Below, in pieces: positions 28,788-35,605 of a DNA stretch of 64,000 bases (within the stretch, counting starts at the first letter, position 1; the number at the start of each line of letters is the position of its first letter). This DNA is from JADJWR01 sp964509545. Lineage in GTDB: Bacteria; Pseudomonadota; Gammaproteobacteria; Burkholderiales; Burkholderiaceae_F. Made by a program: the position numbers and the translations under genes. The notes under the pieces were generated by a model. It saw only the letters and a program-made list of their open reading frames with translations. It had not been told where the DNA came from and searched no databases. The stretch is taken from NCBI GenBank assembly GCA_964509545.1, contig CAZDXQ010000010.1, positions 28,511-92,510 on the forward strand, read 5' to 3'.

Positions 28788-28798
28788 CACCGGCAGCT

Positions 28799-29162
28799 GG
28801 GGGCGACCTGGTTTCGACGCGGGTAGCGAATCAGTGCGGGGCATGCCGAGGACCAGTGACCTCGTAAATCCATCTGGAACACTACAAACGCCAACGACGA
28901 GCGTTTCGCTCTCGCCGCCTAAACCCGGTGAGACGCTGCACTAGCTGGCCCCTGGGCTAGGTCGGGCAACCGACAGCAGCGACATATACAGAGGCTGGAT
29001 GCCGGCGGCGTCACGACGCCGGACATCGAGATCCAGTGACTGGCTGTGCGTCGGCCTGCCGGCTGGCTAAGCGCACGGCGAGATCCAAATAGGTCGGCTA
29101 CGCATGTAGAGCCGTCTGAGGAACACTTGCGGACGCGGGTTCGATTCCCGCCGCCTCCACCA
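28799..29162 (+). ncRNA. ssrA: Transfer-messenger RNA (tmRNA)
   Basis: The RNA is about 364 nt and rescues stalled ribosomes. The 5' GGGGGCG pairs with 3' CGCCTCC (one G-U) to form the acceptor stem, and the gene encodes the terminal CCA. The T-arm GGTTCGATTCC lies before the 3' end. The tag-coding frame starts at GCC 28890 and reads A-ANDERFALAA-like, ending at TAA 28920-28922; this is the tag typical of betaproteobacteria. The long form is the usual one-piece molecule, not a permuted two-piece tmRNA. Confidence 0.97.
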
Positions 29163-29173
29163 TCTTCGTACGG

Positions 29174-29196
29174 ACGCCACCACCGTGGTGGCGTTT
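29174..29196 (+). terminator. ssrA: Hairpin terminator of tmRNA
   Basis: A 10-bp perfect inverted repeat (ACGCCACCAC 29174-29183 with GTGGTGGCGT 29185-29194) lies 12 bases after the CCA. It ends in only TTT, so it is a weaker terminator than others in this window. The remaining bases to 29437 hold nothing I can identify. Confidence 0.65.
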
Positions 29197-29437
29197 GCCT
29201 TCCTCCACGACGCGATGCCATGCACGCCGCCTCAGGCGCAGCAGGGAACAGACGGCGAGCGCGGGATCGCGCTGGTCCGACAGCGCGCGGGCGGTCTTCG
29301 GCATCAACGCAACTCATCCGGGCGATGGCCCGCATTCTTGTGGCAATGTTCGGCTTCGACGCCGCGCCGAGGCGATATCTTCGGCCGTTCGCCGCCGCCG
29401 GCAGCCCCGGCGCCCGGCAGCCTAGACAGAACCTGCA

Positions 29438-30130
29438 ATGTTCGGACGCTCCAAGCCCGTCGTCTTCGAGCCGTACAGTTCCCGCCGTTCGAAACGGCGC
29501 GTACCCCGCTGGTTGCTTCTGCTGCTGCTCGGCATCGCCGCCGGTGCGGCGGGCGTGATCTACGTCCAGGAGCGGCACCTGCCGCCGCGGTTGTCGGCGG
29601 CCGAAACGGCCCAACTGCGCGATTCGTTCGCGCAGGCGGACGCCGGCCGGAAGCGCCTGCAGGCTGAACTGGCGGAGACCGCGAAGAACCTTGCGGCCAC
29701 CACCGCCGAGAACAAGCGCCTCGCTGACGAGCTTTCGGCCAGCCGCCAGACGGTCGAACGGTTGCGCGAAGACGTCGCCTTCGTCGCCGCTGCGCTGCCG
29801 CCGGACCCGCGCGGCGGCGCCGTCGAAGTCCGCGCCGCCCGCATCACGAGCCCGGGCAAGACGCTCGCATACGAGGTCGCGCTTTCGCGCGAAGGCGCGC
29901 GGGGCAAGCCGCTCGCCGGGGTCATGCAACTGACGGTCAGCGGCGAGTCCGCGCGCGGCGGCGAGAGCACGATCGCGCTCGAGCCGATCGCGATCTCGGT
30001 GCCGACGCACCAGGTGCTGCGCGGCAGCCAGCCGCTGCCCGAGGGCTTCGTTCCGCGCCAGTGCACGATCCGCGTGCTCGACCGCCCCGGCGGCCAGATG
30101 CTGGGGATGCGGGTGATGTTCGTGAAGTGA
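29438..30130 (+). CDS. Single-pass membrane protein with periplasmic coiled coil, unknown function
   Basis: The 230-residue protein has a basic N-terminus and one membrane helix (about 25-42, LLLLLLGIAAGAAGVI). A coiled coil of about 60 residues (about 55-115, rich in E/K/L heptads) and a compact C-terminal domain (about 125-230) follow. This layout, with the chain facing the periplasm, matches a family of uncharacterised betaproteobacterial proteins found near tmRNA or in cell-envelope gene groups. I cannot give a biochemical role. The ATG follows the AACCTGCA region without a strong ribosome binding site. Confidence 0.7.
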   Translation: MFGRSKPVVFEPYSSRRSKRRVPRWLLLLLLGIAAGAAGVIYVQERHLPPRLSAAETAQLRDSFAQADAGRKRLQAELAETAKNLAATTAENKRLADELSASRQTVERLREDVAFVAAALPPDPRGGAVEVRAARITSPGKTLAYEVALSREGARGKPLAGVMQLTVSGESARGGESTIALEPIAISVPTHQVLRGSQPLPEGFVPRQCTIRVLDRPGGQMLGMRVMFVK

Positions 30131-30197
30131 CGGCCGGCGACCCGCGCCGTCGCGATCATTCGTCCTGGCGACTGCCGCCCACCGAATCGAAAGGCAC

Positions 30198-30557
30198 ATG
30201 ATGACCACCCGGCTTTACGGCATCGCCAACTGCGACACCGTCAAGCGGGCGCGTGCCTGGCTGGAGGACAACCGACACGCCTATGTCTTCCACGACTTCC
30301 GCAAGCAGGGCGTGCCTGCCGACCGGCTCGGTGCCTGGATCGCACGAGTCGGCTGGGAAGCGCTGCTGAACCGCCGCGGCACGACCTGGCGCCGGCTCGA
30401 CGAGGCGACGCGCAACGCCGTGGCCGACGCCCGCAGCGCCCGCGCGCTGATGCTCGCGCAGCCGAGCGTGATCAGGCGCCCGGTGGTCGAGTGGCCCGGC
30501 GGTGAGCTGACGGTGGGCTTCGACGCCGGCGAGTGGTCGCAGGTCGCCGGCCGATGA
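30198..30557 (+). CDS. ArsC/Spx-family reductase, YffB type
   Basis: The 119-residue thioredoxin-fold protein starts TTRLYGIANCDTVKRARAWLE. It keeps the single N-terminal cysteine (C12) of the ArsC/Spx family, with NCDTVK in place of the CxxC pair. The mid segment LLNRRGTTWRRL and the C-terminal RRPVVEW are typical of YffB-like proteins. Members are glutathione-dependent reductases in some species; a true arsenate-resistance role is not expected without other ars genes. Start is ATG 30201 or 30198 (a double ATG). Confidence 0.88.
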   Translation: MMTTRLYGIANCDTVKRARAWLEDNRHAYVFHDFRKQGVPADRLGAWIARVGWEALLNRRGTTWRRLDEATRNAVADARSARALMLAQPSVIRRPVVEWPGGELTVGFDAGEWSQVAGR

Positions 30558-30634
30558 ACCGCACTCCGGCGGCGGCGCCTTGTCGTGCAGCTCGATTCGA
30601 CACGCGCTGATCACCGCTGCGCCGTTGCACGTGC

Positions 30635-31174
30635 GTGCGCGGCGCTGAACAATGGGCAGCCCTGCGAGCGTGCAAGCTGCTGGCGGTGAAGATCTTGCCG
30701 TCGTATGCGTCGGCGTACCGCGACCGAGGCGACGCCAAGGCACGCGCCGAGTTCCTGGCGCTGCTGCCACCGGCCGAGCAGCTGGCCACTTCCGATTGGC
30801 TTTATCCGGACGGCGGCGCGCTTGGCGGCGGCGCGGACGTCTGGCGTTTCTGCCGCGCCTTGCCAGTGGCCAACAGCGAACAACCAAGGACCACGCGCGA
30901 GATCCTCATAAAGCTCGAGGCGCGGCTGACAGCGGGCGAGCGTTCGGGCTTCCTTCTCGACGAAACGCGACGACAACTCGCGGCCTTGCGCCGAACGAGC
31001 GCGCGTCGGCGACTCGCATTGCGCAGGGCATGTGATCGCGGTGCGCCCGCATTGGAACGACGCCTGACTCGCGCATGCGGCCGGGGCCGCAGCGGCGACC
31101 CCGGCCCGGTCAATCGACCTTCAGCGTCACGCGCCTCGGTCGGCCCGGCTCGACCTTCGGCAGTTCGATCCTGA
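30635..31174 (+). CDS. Possible hypothetical protein or gene remnant
   Basis: A GTG-initiated frame covers the otherwise empty space between the ArsC-like gene and the heat-shock genes. From 30635 to about 31000 its third codon positions are strongly G/C and the residues are mixed (W, Y, K, F present), as in real coding DNA here. Beyond that it turns arginine-rich and runs into the hsp20 gene on the other strand. I do not recognise a family. It may be a truncated gene whose 3' end was lost. Confidence is low. Confidence 0.3.
   Translation: MRGAEQWAALRACKLLAVKILPSYASAYRDRGDAKARAEFLALLPPAEQLATSDWLYPDGGALGGGADVWRFCRALPVANSEQPRTTREILIKLEARLTAGERSGFLLDETRRQLAALRRTSARRRLALRRACDRGAPALERRLTRACGRGRSGDPGPVNRPSASRASVGPARPSAVRS
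31079..31106 (-). terminator. GC-rich hairpin after the hsp20 cluster
   Basis: GGCCGGGG (31079-31086) pairs with CCCCGGCC (31099-31106), only three bases after the stop codon of the last hsp20 gene on the minus strand. There is no T-run, so it may act with Rho or protect the mRNA 3' end rather than terminate on its own. Confidence 0.5.
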
Positions 31175-31616
31175 GCACGCCGTCCTTGTAGCTGGCGCTG
31201 GCCTTGTCCGAGCGCACCGGCACCGGCAGCGGCACGCTGCGCAGGAAGCTGCCGTAGGCGCACTGGATCACGCGCCAGCGGCCTTCGCTCGTCTCGCGCT
31301 CGAAGCGCTTTTCGCCGCGCACCACCAGCACGTCGTCGAGCACCTCGATGTCGAAGTCGCGCTTCGACATGCCGGGGATCTCCAGCCGCACCACCAGCCG
31401 CCGGTCGTCCTCGAAGACGTCGCCGCCGAGCATCGACCAGCCGTTCGACGGCAGGTAGAACTGGTCGTCGACATCGCTGCGCGCCGGCAGGTTCGATTTG
31501 TCGCTGGCGCGGAAGCGCGTCAATGCGCTCGCGGCGGAGTCGCGCAACCGCTGCCAGCCTTCCGCCACCGAACCCCAAAGCGCACCGACGCCCTGCCTGA
31601 CTTCACTCATCTTCAT
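31110..31616 (-). CDS. Small heat-shock protein (Hsp20/alpha-crystallin), third of three
   Basis: The protein has about 168 residues, with a non-conserved amphipathic N-terminal part (about 1-55) and an alpha-crystallin domain (about 60-165). The domain includes DDRRLVVRLEIPGMSKRDFDIEVLDDVLVVRGEKR and a final GVLRIELPK strand. Such proteins hold unfolding proteins for DnaK/ClpB. GGAGG lies six bases before ATG 31616, deciding the start against the TTG at 31631. It is the last gene of the three-gene hsp20 unit, 45 bases after its neighbour. Confidence 0.92.
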   Translation of the reverse strand: MKMSEVRQGVGALWGSVAEGWQRLRDSAASALTRFRASDKSNLPARSDVDDQFYLPSNGWSMLGGDVFEDDRRLVVRLEIPGMSKRDFDIEVLDDVLVVRGEKRFERETSEGRWRVIQCAYGSFLRSVPLPVPVRSDKASASYKDGVLRIELPKVEPGRPRRVTLKVD

Positions 31617-31661
31617 CGTCGTCCTCCACAAGCAACGCGAAAAGATGTGCCAAGCCTCCGA

Positions 31662-32033
31662 TCAGCTGACGCGGATCTGCACCTTGCGCGGCTGCGCGTG
31701 TTCGGCCTTGGGAATGCGCAGCTTCAGCACACCGTGGTTCATCTCGGCCGCGATCTTCTCGGGGTCGAGTTCCTTGCTCAGCGTGAACACGCGCCGGTAG
31801 CGCGGCACCTGAACCTCGGCGTGGCTGGCCTGCAGCCCCTCGGGCGTGGCCAGGCCGACGTCGCCCTCGATGGTCAGCGTGTCGGCCTCGACGCGCAGGT
31901 TCAGCTGCTGCTTCGACACACCCGGCAGATCGGCGAACAGCGTGATGCCGGTCGCGTCCTCGATCACGTCCACCGGCGGCAGCACGGCATCGCGGCGGCC
32001 GTTGTTGTCCTGCTTCTTGACGTCGTTGGTCAT
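31662..32033 (-). CDS. Small heat-shock protein (Hsp20/alpha-crystallin), second of three
   Basis: This compact 123-residue member has almost no N-terminal arm: MTNDVKKQDN is followed directly by the crystallin domain (PPVDVIEDATGITLFADLPGV...). It ends HGVLKLRIPKAEHAQPRKVQIRVS. A strong GGAGGTGA ribosome binding site precedes the ATG. Because the N-terminal arm and C-terminal IXI-type tail control oligomer size, this short form may form smaller assemblies or mix with its neighbours. This is inference. Confidence 0.93.
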   Translation of the reverse strand: MTNDVKKQDNNGRRDAVLPPVDVIEDATGITLFADLPGVSKQQLNLRVEADTLTIEGDVGLATPEGLQASHAEVQVPRYRRVFTLSKELDPEKIAAEMNHGVLKLRIPKAEHAQPRKVQIRVS

Positions 32034-32048
32034 GGGATCACCTCCTAT

Positions 32049-32486
32049 TCACTTGACTTCGATACGGCGCGGCATCGCCGATTCGCGGCGCCTGATGCTC
32101 AGGTGCAGCACGCCGTCGCGGTATTCGGCACTGACGGCGTTCGGATCGACATCGTCGGGCAGGCTGACCACGCGCCGGAAGCGCCCGGCAAAGCGCTCGT
32201 TGATGTGCACCGCCGTCTTCTCGTCCTCGGGCGCGCTCGATTCGCGTTCGCCCTGGATGGTGAGCACGCCGCGGTCGATGTTCACATCGATCTTCTCGGG
32301 ATCCAGCCCCGGCGCGAAGGCATAGATCTCGACGGACTGCTGCGTGCCGCCGATGTTCAGCGCCGGAAAGCCGCCACGGCCGAAGCCGCGGATGCTGGGC
32401 GACAGGTCGAAGCTTTGCTGCAGTTCACGCTGCAGGCGATCGAATTCCGCGAAGATGTCGCGGGGAAACAGGGATCGGTAGATCAC
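32049..32486 (-). CDS. Small heat-shock protein (Hsp20/alpha-crystallin), first of three
   Basis: The 145-residue protein starts MIYRSLFPRDIFAEFDRLQRELQQ, the usual Hsp20 N-terminal helix, followed by the crystallin domain (PALNIGGTQQSVEIYAFAPGLDPEKIDV...). Translation begins at GTG 32486 after a near-perfect AAGGAGGTG. It is the promoter-proximal gene of the unit and diverges from cbpA; the shared 190-base region has back-to-back sigma-32-like elements. Confidence 0.93.
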   Translation of the reverse strand: MIYRSLFPRDIFAEFDRLQRELQQSFDLSPSIRGFGRGGFPALNIGGTQQSVEIYAFAPGLDPEKIDVNIDRGVLTIQGERESSAPEDEKTAVHINERFAGRFRRVVSLPDDVDPNAVSAEYRDGVLHLSIRRRESAMPRRIEVK

Positions 32487-32555
32487 GAGTCACCTCCTTC
32501 GGTCGTTTCGGTCCACCGGCTCGCCGCCGGTCCCTTGGTTGCCACTACGCTTTGC

Positions 32556-32585
32556 TAATTCGTGCCGGCCGCCACGCATTTCAAG
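32556..32585 (-). promoter_or_regulatory. Candidate sigma-32 promoter of the hsp20 genes
   Basis: On the minus strand CTTGAAA (32585-32579) fits the RpoH -35 box. CACGAATTA (32564-32556) stands 14 bases further on and is a moderate match to the CCCCATnTA-type -10. The placement upstream of heat-shock chaperones supports it. Confidence 0.5.
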
Positions 32586-32588
32586 GGG

Positions 32589-32618
32589 CTTGAAGTCACC
32601 GCGCGCGGCGGCCATCTA
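32589..32618 (+). promoter_or_regulatory. Candidate sigma-32 promoter of cbpA-cbpM
   Basis: CTTGAAG (32589-32595) matches the RpoH -35 box, and CCATCTA (32612-32618) resembles the sigma-32 -10 (CCCCATnTA) at suitable spacing. Its -35 and that of the divergent hsp20 promoter form the perfect palindrome TTCAAG-GGG-CTTGAA at 32580-32594. Confidence 0.5.
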
Positions 32619-32676
32619 ACGGTTAGCGGCACGTCGGGCCGAAGCCGGCCGGCGCGCCGAGGCGCGGGAGGGCCGA

Positions 32677-33633
32677 TTGCAGTTCAAGGACTACTACCAG
32701 ACGCTGGGGGTGGCCCGCGACGCCACCGCCGACGAGATCAAGAAGGCGTACCGCAAGCTGGCGCGCAAGTACCACCCGGACCTGAGCAAGGAGTCCGGCG
32801 CCGAGGCGCGCATGAAGGAGGTCAACGAGGCCTACGCGGTGCTGTCCGACCCCGAGAAGCGCGCCGCCTACGACGCGCTCGGCCGCGGCTACCAGCCGGG
32901 GCAGGATTTTCGGCCCCCGCCCGACTGGGACGCCAACTTCGAGTTCTCCGGGCCGGGCTTCGGCGGCGAGGCGGCGGATTTCAGCGACTTCTTCGCCGAA
33001 CTGTTCGGCCGCATGGGCGGGCGTGGCCGCGAAGCGGGATTCGGTCGCCGCGAGCGCTTCGAAGCGCGCGGCGAGGACCACCACGCCAAGATCGTGCTCG
33101 ACATCGAGGACGCCTGGCGCGGCGCCACCCGGCAGATCAGCCTGCGGGTGCCCAGAATGGACGCGGCCGGCCGCGTCGTGCTCGACACGCGCACGCTCGA
33201 CGTGCAGATTCCCAAGGGGGTTCGCGAAGGCCAGCTGATCCGGCTCGCCGGCCAGGGCGCACCCGGCTTCGGCGGCGCGCCGGCGGGCGACCTGCTGCTC
33301 GAAGTGCATTTCCACCCGCATCCGCGCTTCCACCTGAGCGGCCGCGACTTGCGCGTCGACCTGCCGGTGGCACCGTGGGAGGCCGCCCTCGGCGCGGTGA
33401 TCCCGGTGCAGTTGCCCGACGGCAGCACGCTGAAGGTGCGCATCCCGGCCGGCGCGCAGAGCGGCCGGCAACTGGTGGTGCGCGGCAAGGGCGTGCCCGG
33501 CAATCCGCCCGGCGACCTCGAACTGACGGTGCGCGTCGTGTTGCCGGCGGCGGATACGGCGCGGGCGAAGGAGATCTACGAAACGATGGCGCGCGAACTG
33601 AAATTCGACCCACGCGCCGGCGGTGGAGCCTGA
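32677..33633 (+). CDS. cbpA: DnaJ-type co-chaperone CbpA
   Basis: The 318-residue protein has an N-terminal J domain (1-70, HPD at residues 33-35), a short G/F-type linker and two C-terminal substrate-binding domains (about 130-310). It has no cysteine-rich zinc centre, so it is a class B J-protein like CbpA. It stimulates DnaK ATPase and binds curved DNA in E. coli. Translation starts at TTG after GGGAGGG. The next gene, encoding its modulator CbpM, begins one base after the stop. Confidence 0.95.
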   Translation: MQFKDYYQTLGVARDATADEIKKAYRKLARKYHPDLSKESGAEARMKEVNEAYAVLSDPEKRAAYDALGRGYQPGQDFRPPPDWDANFEFSGPGFGGEAADFSDFFAELFGRMGGRGREAGFGRRERFEARGEDHHAKIVLDIEDAWRGATRQISLRVPRMDAAGRVVLDTRTLDVQIPKGVREGQLIRLAGQGAPGFGGAPAGDLLLEVHFHPHPRFHLSGRDLRVDLPVAPWEAALGAVIPVQLPDGSTLKVRIPAGAQSGRQLVVRGKGVPGNPPGDLELTVRVVLPAADTARAKEIYETMARELKFDPRAGGGA

Positions 33634-33634
33634 A

Positions 33635-33946
33635 ATGCAGACCACGGACAGCCTGATCGGCGCCCTGCTCGACGACGCCTGCCTGACGCTCGAGGAACTG
33701 TCGCGCGTGGCCGCCGTGCCGCCCGACTGGGTGATCGAGCACGTGCGCGAGGGGCTGCTTTCGGTCTCCGGCGAGTCGCCGTCGGCCTGGCGCTTCGGCA
33801 GCCGAGAGCTGTGGCGGGTGCGGCAGATGCGGCGCTTCGAGCGCGACTTCGACGCCGTGCCCGAACTGGCGGCGCTGGTCGCGGACCTGCTCGAAGAGCT
33901 CGACGAGATGCGCGCGCAGATGCGGCGCGCCGGGATGGGGTCCTGA
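33635..33946 (+). CDS. cbpM: Chaperone modulator CbpM
   Basis: The 103-residue MerR-like helical protein starts MQTTDSLIGALLDDACLTLEELSRVA and contains WRFGSRELWRVRQMRRFERDFD. CbpM binds the J domain of CbpA and inhibits its action on DnaK. The ATG at 33635, with GGTGGAG upstream, directly follows the cbpA stop. The longer frame from GTG 33623 would overlap cbpA and is less likely. Context makes the call secure. Confidence 0.9.
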   Translation: MQTTDSLIGALLDDACLTLEELSRVAAVPPDWVIEHVREGLLSVSGESPSAWRFGSRELWRVRQMRRFERDFDAVPELAALVADLLEELDEMRAQMRRAGMGS

Positions 33947-34040
33947 GGCGCCCGCGCACCGAGCCGAAACCACGCGCTTGCTGCGAACGGGTCAGCCGCG
34001 ACGACGACGCGATCACCAACCACTTCTGAAAAGACACTGG

Positions 34041-34165
34041 GTTCCCGCCGGAGCCTGCCCTGACTCCGATCGAGGGCGGGAACGACGCAGGCCCGTCGTC
34101 CTGGCGCAGGCCGGGACCCAAGTTGGCGGCCTCGAAGATTGGGTCCCGGCCTGCGCCGGGACGAC
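34041..34165. repeat. Two adjacent large inverted repeats (BIME-like)
   Basis: First element: GTTCCCGCC (34041-34049) pairs with GGCGGGAAC (34075-34083). Second: 26-base arms at 34095-34120 and 34140-34165 differ at a single position and enclose a 19-base loop. Together they fill the space between convergent cbpM and the type I secretion adaptor gene. Similar GGGTCCCGGCCTGCGCCGGGAC-type palindromes are dispersed in many proteobacterial chromosomes. They could stop transcription from both sides although there is no T-run. Confidence 0.8.
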
Positions 34166-34222
34166 CATTGCAGAGATCGTGCCTGCGCGACAGTCGCCGG
34201 GCCCTGGTCGCGCCCGCCGCCC

Positions 34223-35605
34223 CTACCGCTCCCGCCCGGCCCGGCGCACGACCTGGGTCAGCGGTTCGAGCAGGTACGCCAGCGGCGTGCGCTCTTCGCC
34301 CTTGATGTAGACCTCCGCCGGCATGCCGGCGAGCAGCTTCAGGTCGCCGGCCTTGGCCAGCGACCCGGCGTCGGCCTCGATGTTGACCACGTAGTACGGC
34401 ACGTTGGTGGCCCGGTCGACCAGCCGGTCGGCCGAGACGTAGAACACCTTGCCATCGACCAGCTTCGTGGTCCGGTAGGCAAACGCGGTGAAGCGGATCT
34501 CCGCCGCCTGGTCGCGGTAGACGCGGTTGATGTCTTCCGGCCGCACGCGCGCTTCGACCACCAGCCGCTGCGCACTGGGCACGATGTCGGCGATCGGCTC
34601 GCGCGGCGCGATCACCGCGCCCGGCGTGTTGAACTTCAGGTCCATCACCTCGCCGGCCACCGGCGCCACGATCACCTGCCGTTTGGCCGCGTCTCTGCTC
34701 TTGCGCTGCTCCTGCTGCAGTTCGGACAGCCGCGCCTGGGTGGCCTTCAACTGGTCGCTCGCCTGCTGCCGGTATTCGCTTTCGAGCGAACGCGCGCGCA
34801 GGTCGTTGTCGACCATGCGCTGCTCGGCCCGCGCCAGTTCGGAGCGCCGCTCCTCCAGCTTCACCGAGTAGTCGGCGATCCCCGCCTCCAACTGCGTGAT
34901 CCGCGTGGCCGAGATGAAGCCGTCCTTCAGCAGGTTGCGGTTCGTGGCCAGTTCCTGCTTCTGCAGCGCGAGCGCCTCGGCCGCCTGCGCGATCTGCGCC
35001 TTCAGCGCCGCCGCTTCCTGCGCCACCTTCTCGCGCTGCGCCCGCAGCAGGCCGATCTGCCCGACCATCGCATCGCGGCGGGCGGCGAACAGCGCCCTTT
35101 CCTTTTTCAGCAGTTCGGCCAGCCGCGGATCGCTTTCCGTGGCCTTGGCGAGATCCGCCGGCAGGCTGAAGTCCGGCGCCAGCGCCTGCTCGGCTTCGAG
35201 CCGCGTGATGCTGATGCGCTCGGCGGCGACGCGATAGTCCCAGCGGTTCAGGTCCGCATCGACGCCGACGTCGCCCAGCACCAGCAGCGTTTCGCCCTCG
35301 GCCACCTGCTGGCCGTCGCGCACGCGCACCTCGCGCACGATTCCGCCTTCGGCGTGCTGCACCGGCCGCCGGTTCAGGTCGACCTTGACGAACGCCGGCG
35401 CCACCACCGCCGAGGCCAGCGGCGCCAGCGCCATCCAGGCCGCGAGCGGCAGCAGCCCGACGAGCAGCACCCACCGGCCGGCGCGCATCAGCGAGCGCGC
35501 CTCCTGCAGGCTCGGCTGCAACGCGCTGTCGGTCTGCGGCAATCCGGCCAGCGCCGGCTCCTGCAGCGTGAACGAATTGCGTTTCGCCGCCGCGCCGACG
35601 CTCAT
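34223..35605 (-). CDS. Type I secretion membrane fusion protein, HlyD/PrtE family
   Basis: The 460-residue periplasmic adaptor has a membrane helix near residues 45-65, a biotinyl-lipoyl-like start (VQHAEGGIVREVRVRDGQQVAEGETL) and a long coiled coil in the middle. A C-terminal beta-barrel region ends near ERTPLAYLLEPLTQVVRRA. It joins the inner-membrane ABC exporter to a TolC-type outer-membrane channel. Its ATG overlaps the ABC gene stop by four bases. No TolC gene is in this window, so the channel must come from elsewhere. Confidence 0.94.
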   Translation of the reverse strand: MSVGAAAKRNSFTLQEPALAGLPQTDSALQPSLQEARSLMRAGRWVLLVGLLPLAAWMALAPLASAVVAPAFVKVDLNRRPVQHAEGGIVREVRVRDGQQVAEGETLLVLGDVGVDADLNRWDYRVAAERISITRLEAEQALAPDFSLPADLAKATESDPRLAELLKKERALFAARRDAMVGQIGLLRAQREKVAQEAAALKAQIAQAAEALALQKQELATNRNLLKDGFISATRITQLEAGIADYSVKLEERRSELARAEQRMVDNDLRARSLESEYRQQASDQLKATQARLSELQQEQRKSRDAAKRQVIVAPVAGEVMDLKFNTPGAVIAPREPIADIVPSAQRLVVEARVRPEDINRVYRDQAAEIRFTAFAYRTTKLVDGKVFYVSADRLVDRATNVPYYVVNIEADAGSLAKAGDLKLLAGMPAEVYIKGEERTPLAYLLEPLTQVVRRAGRER

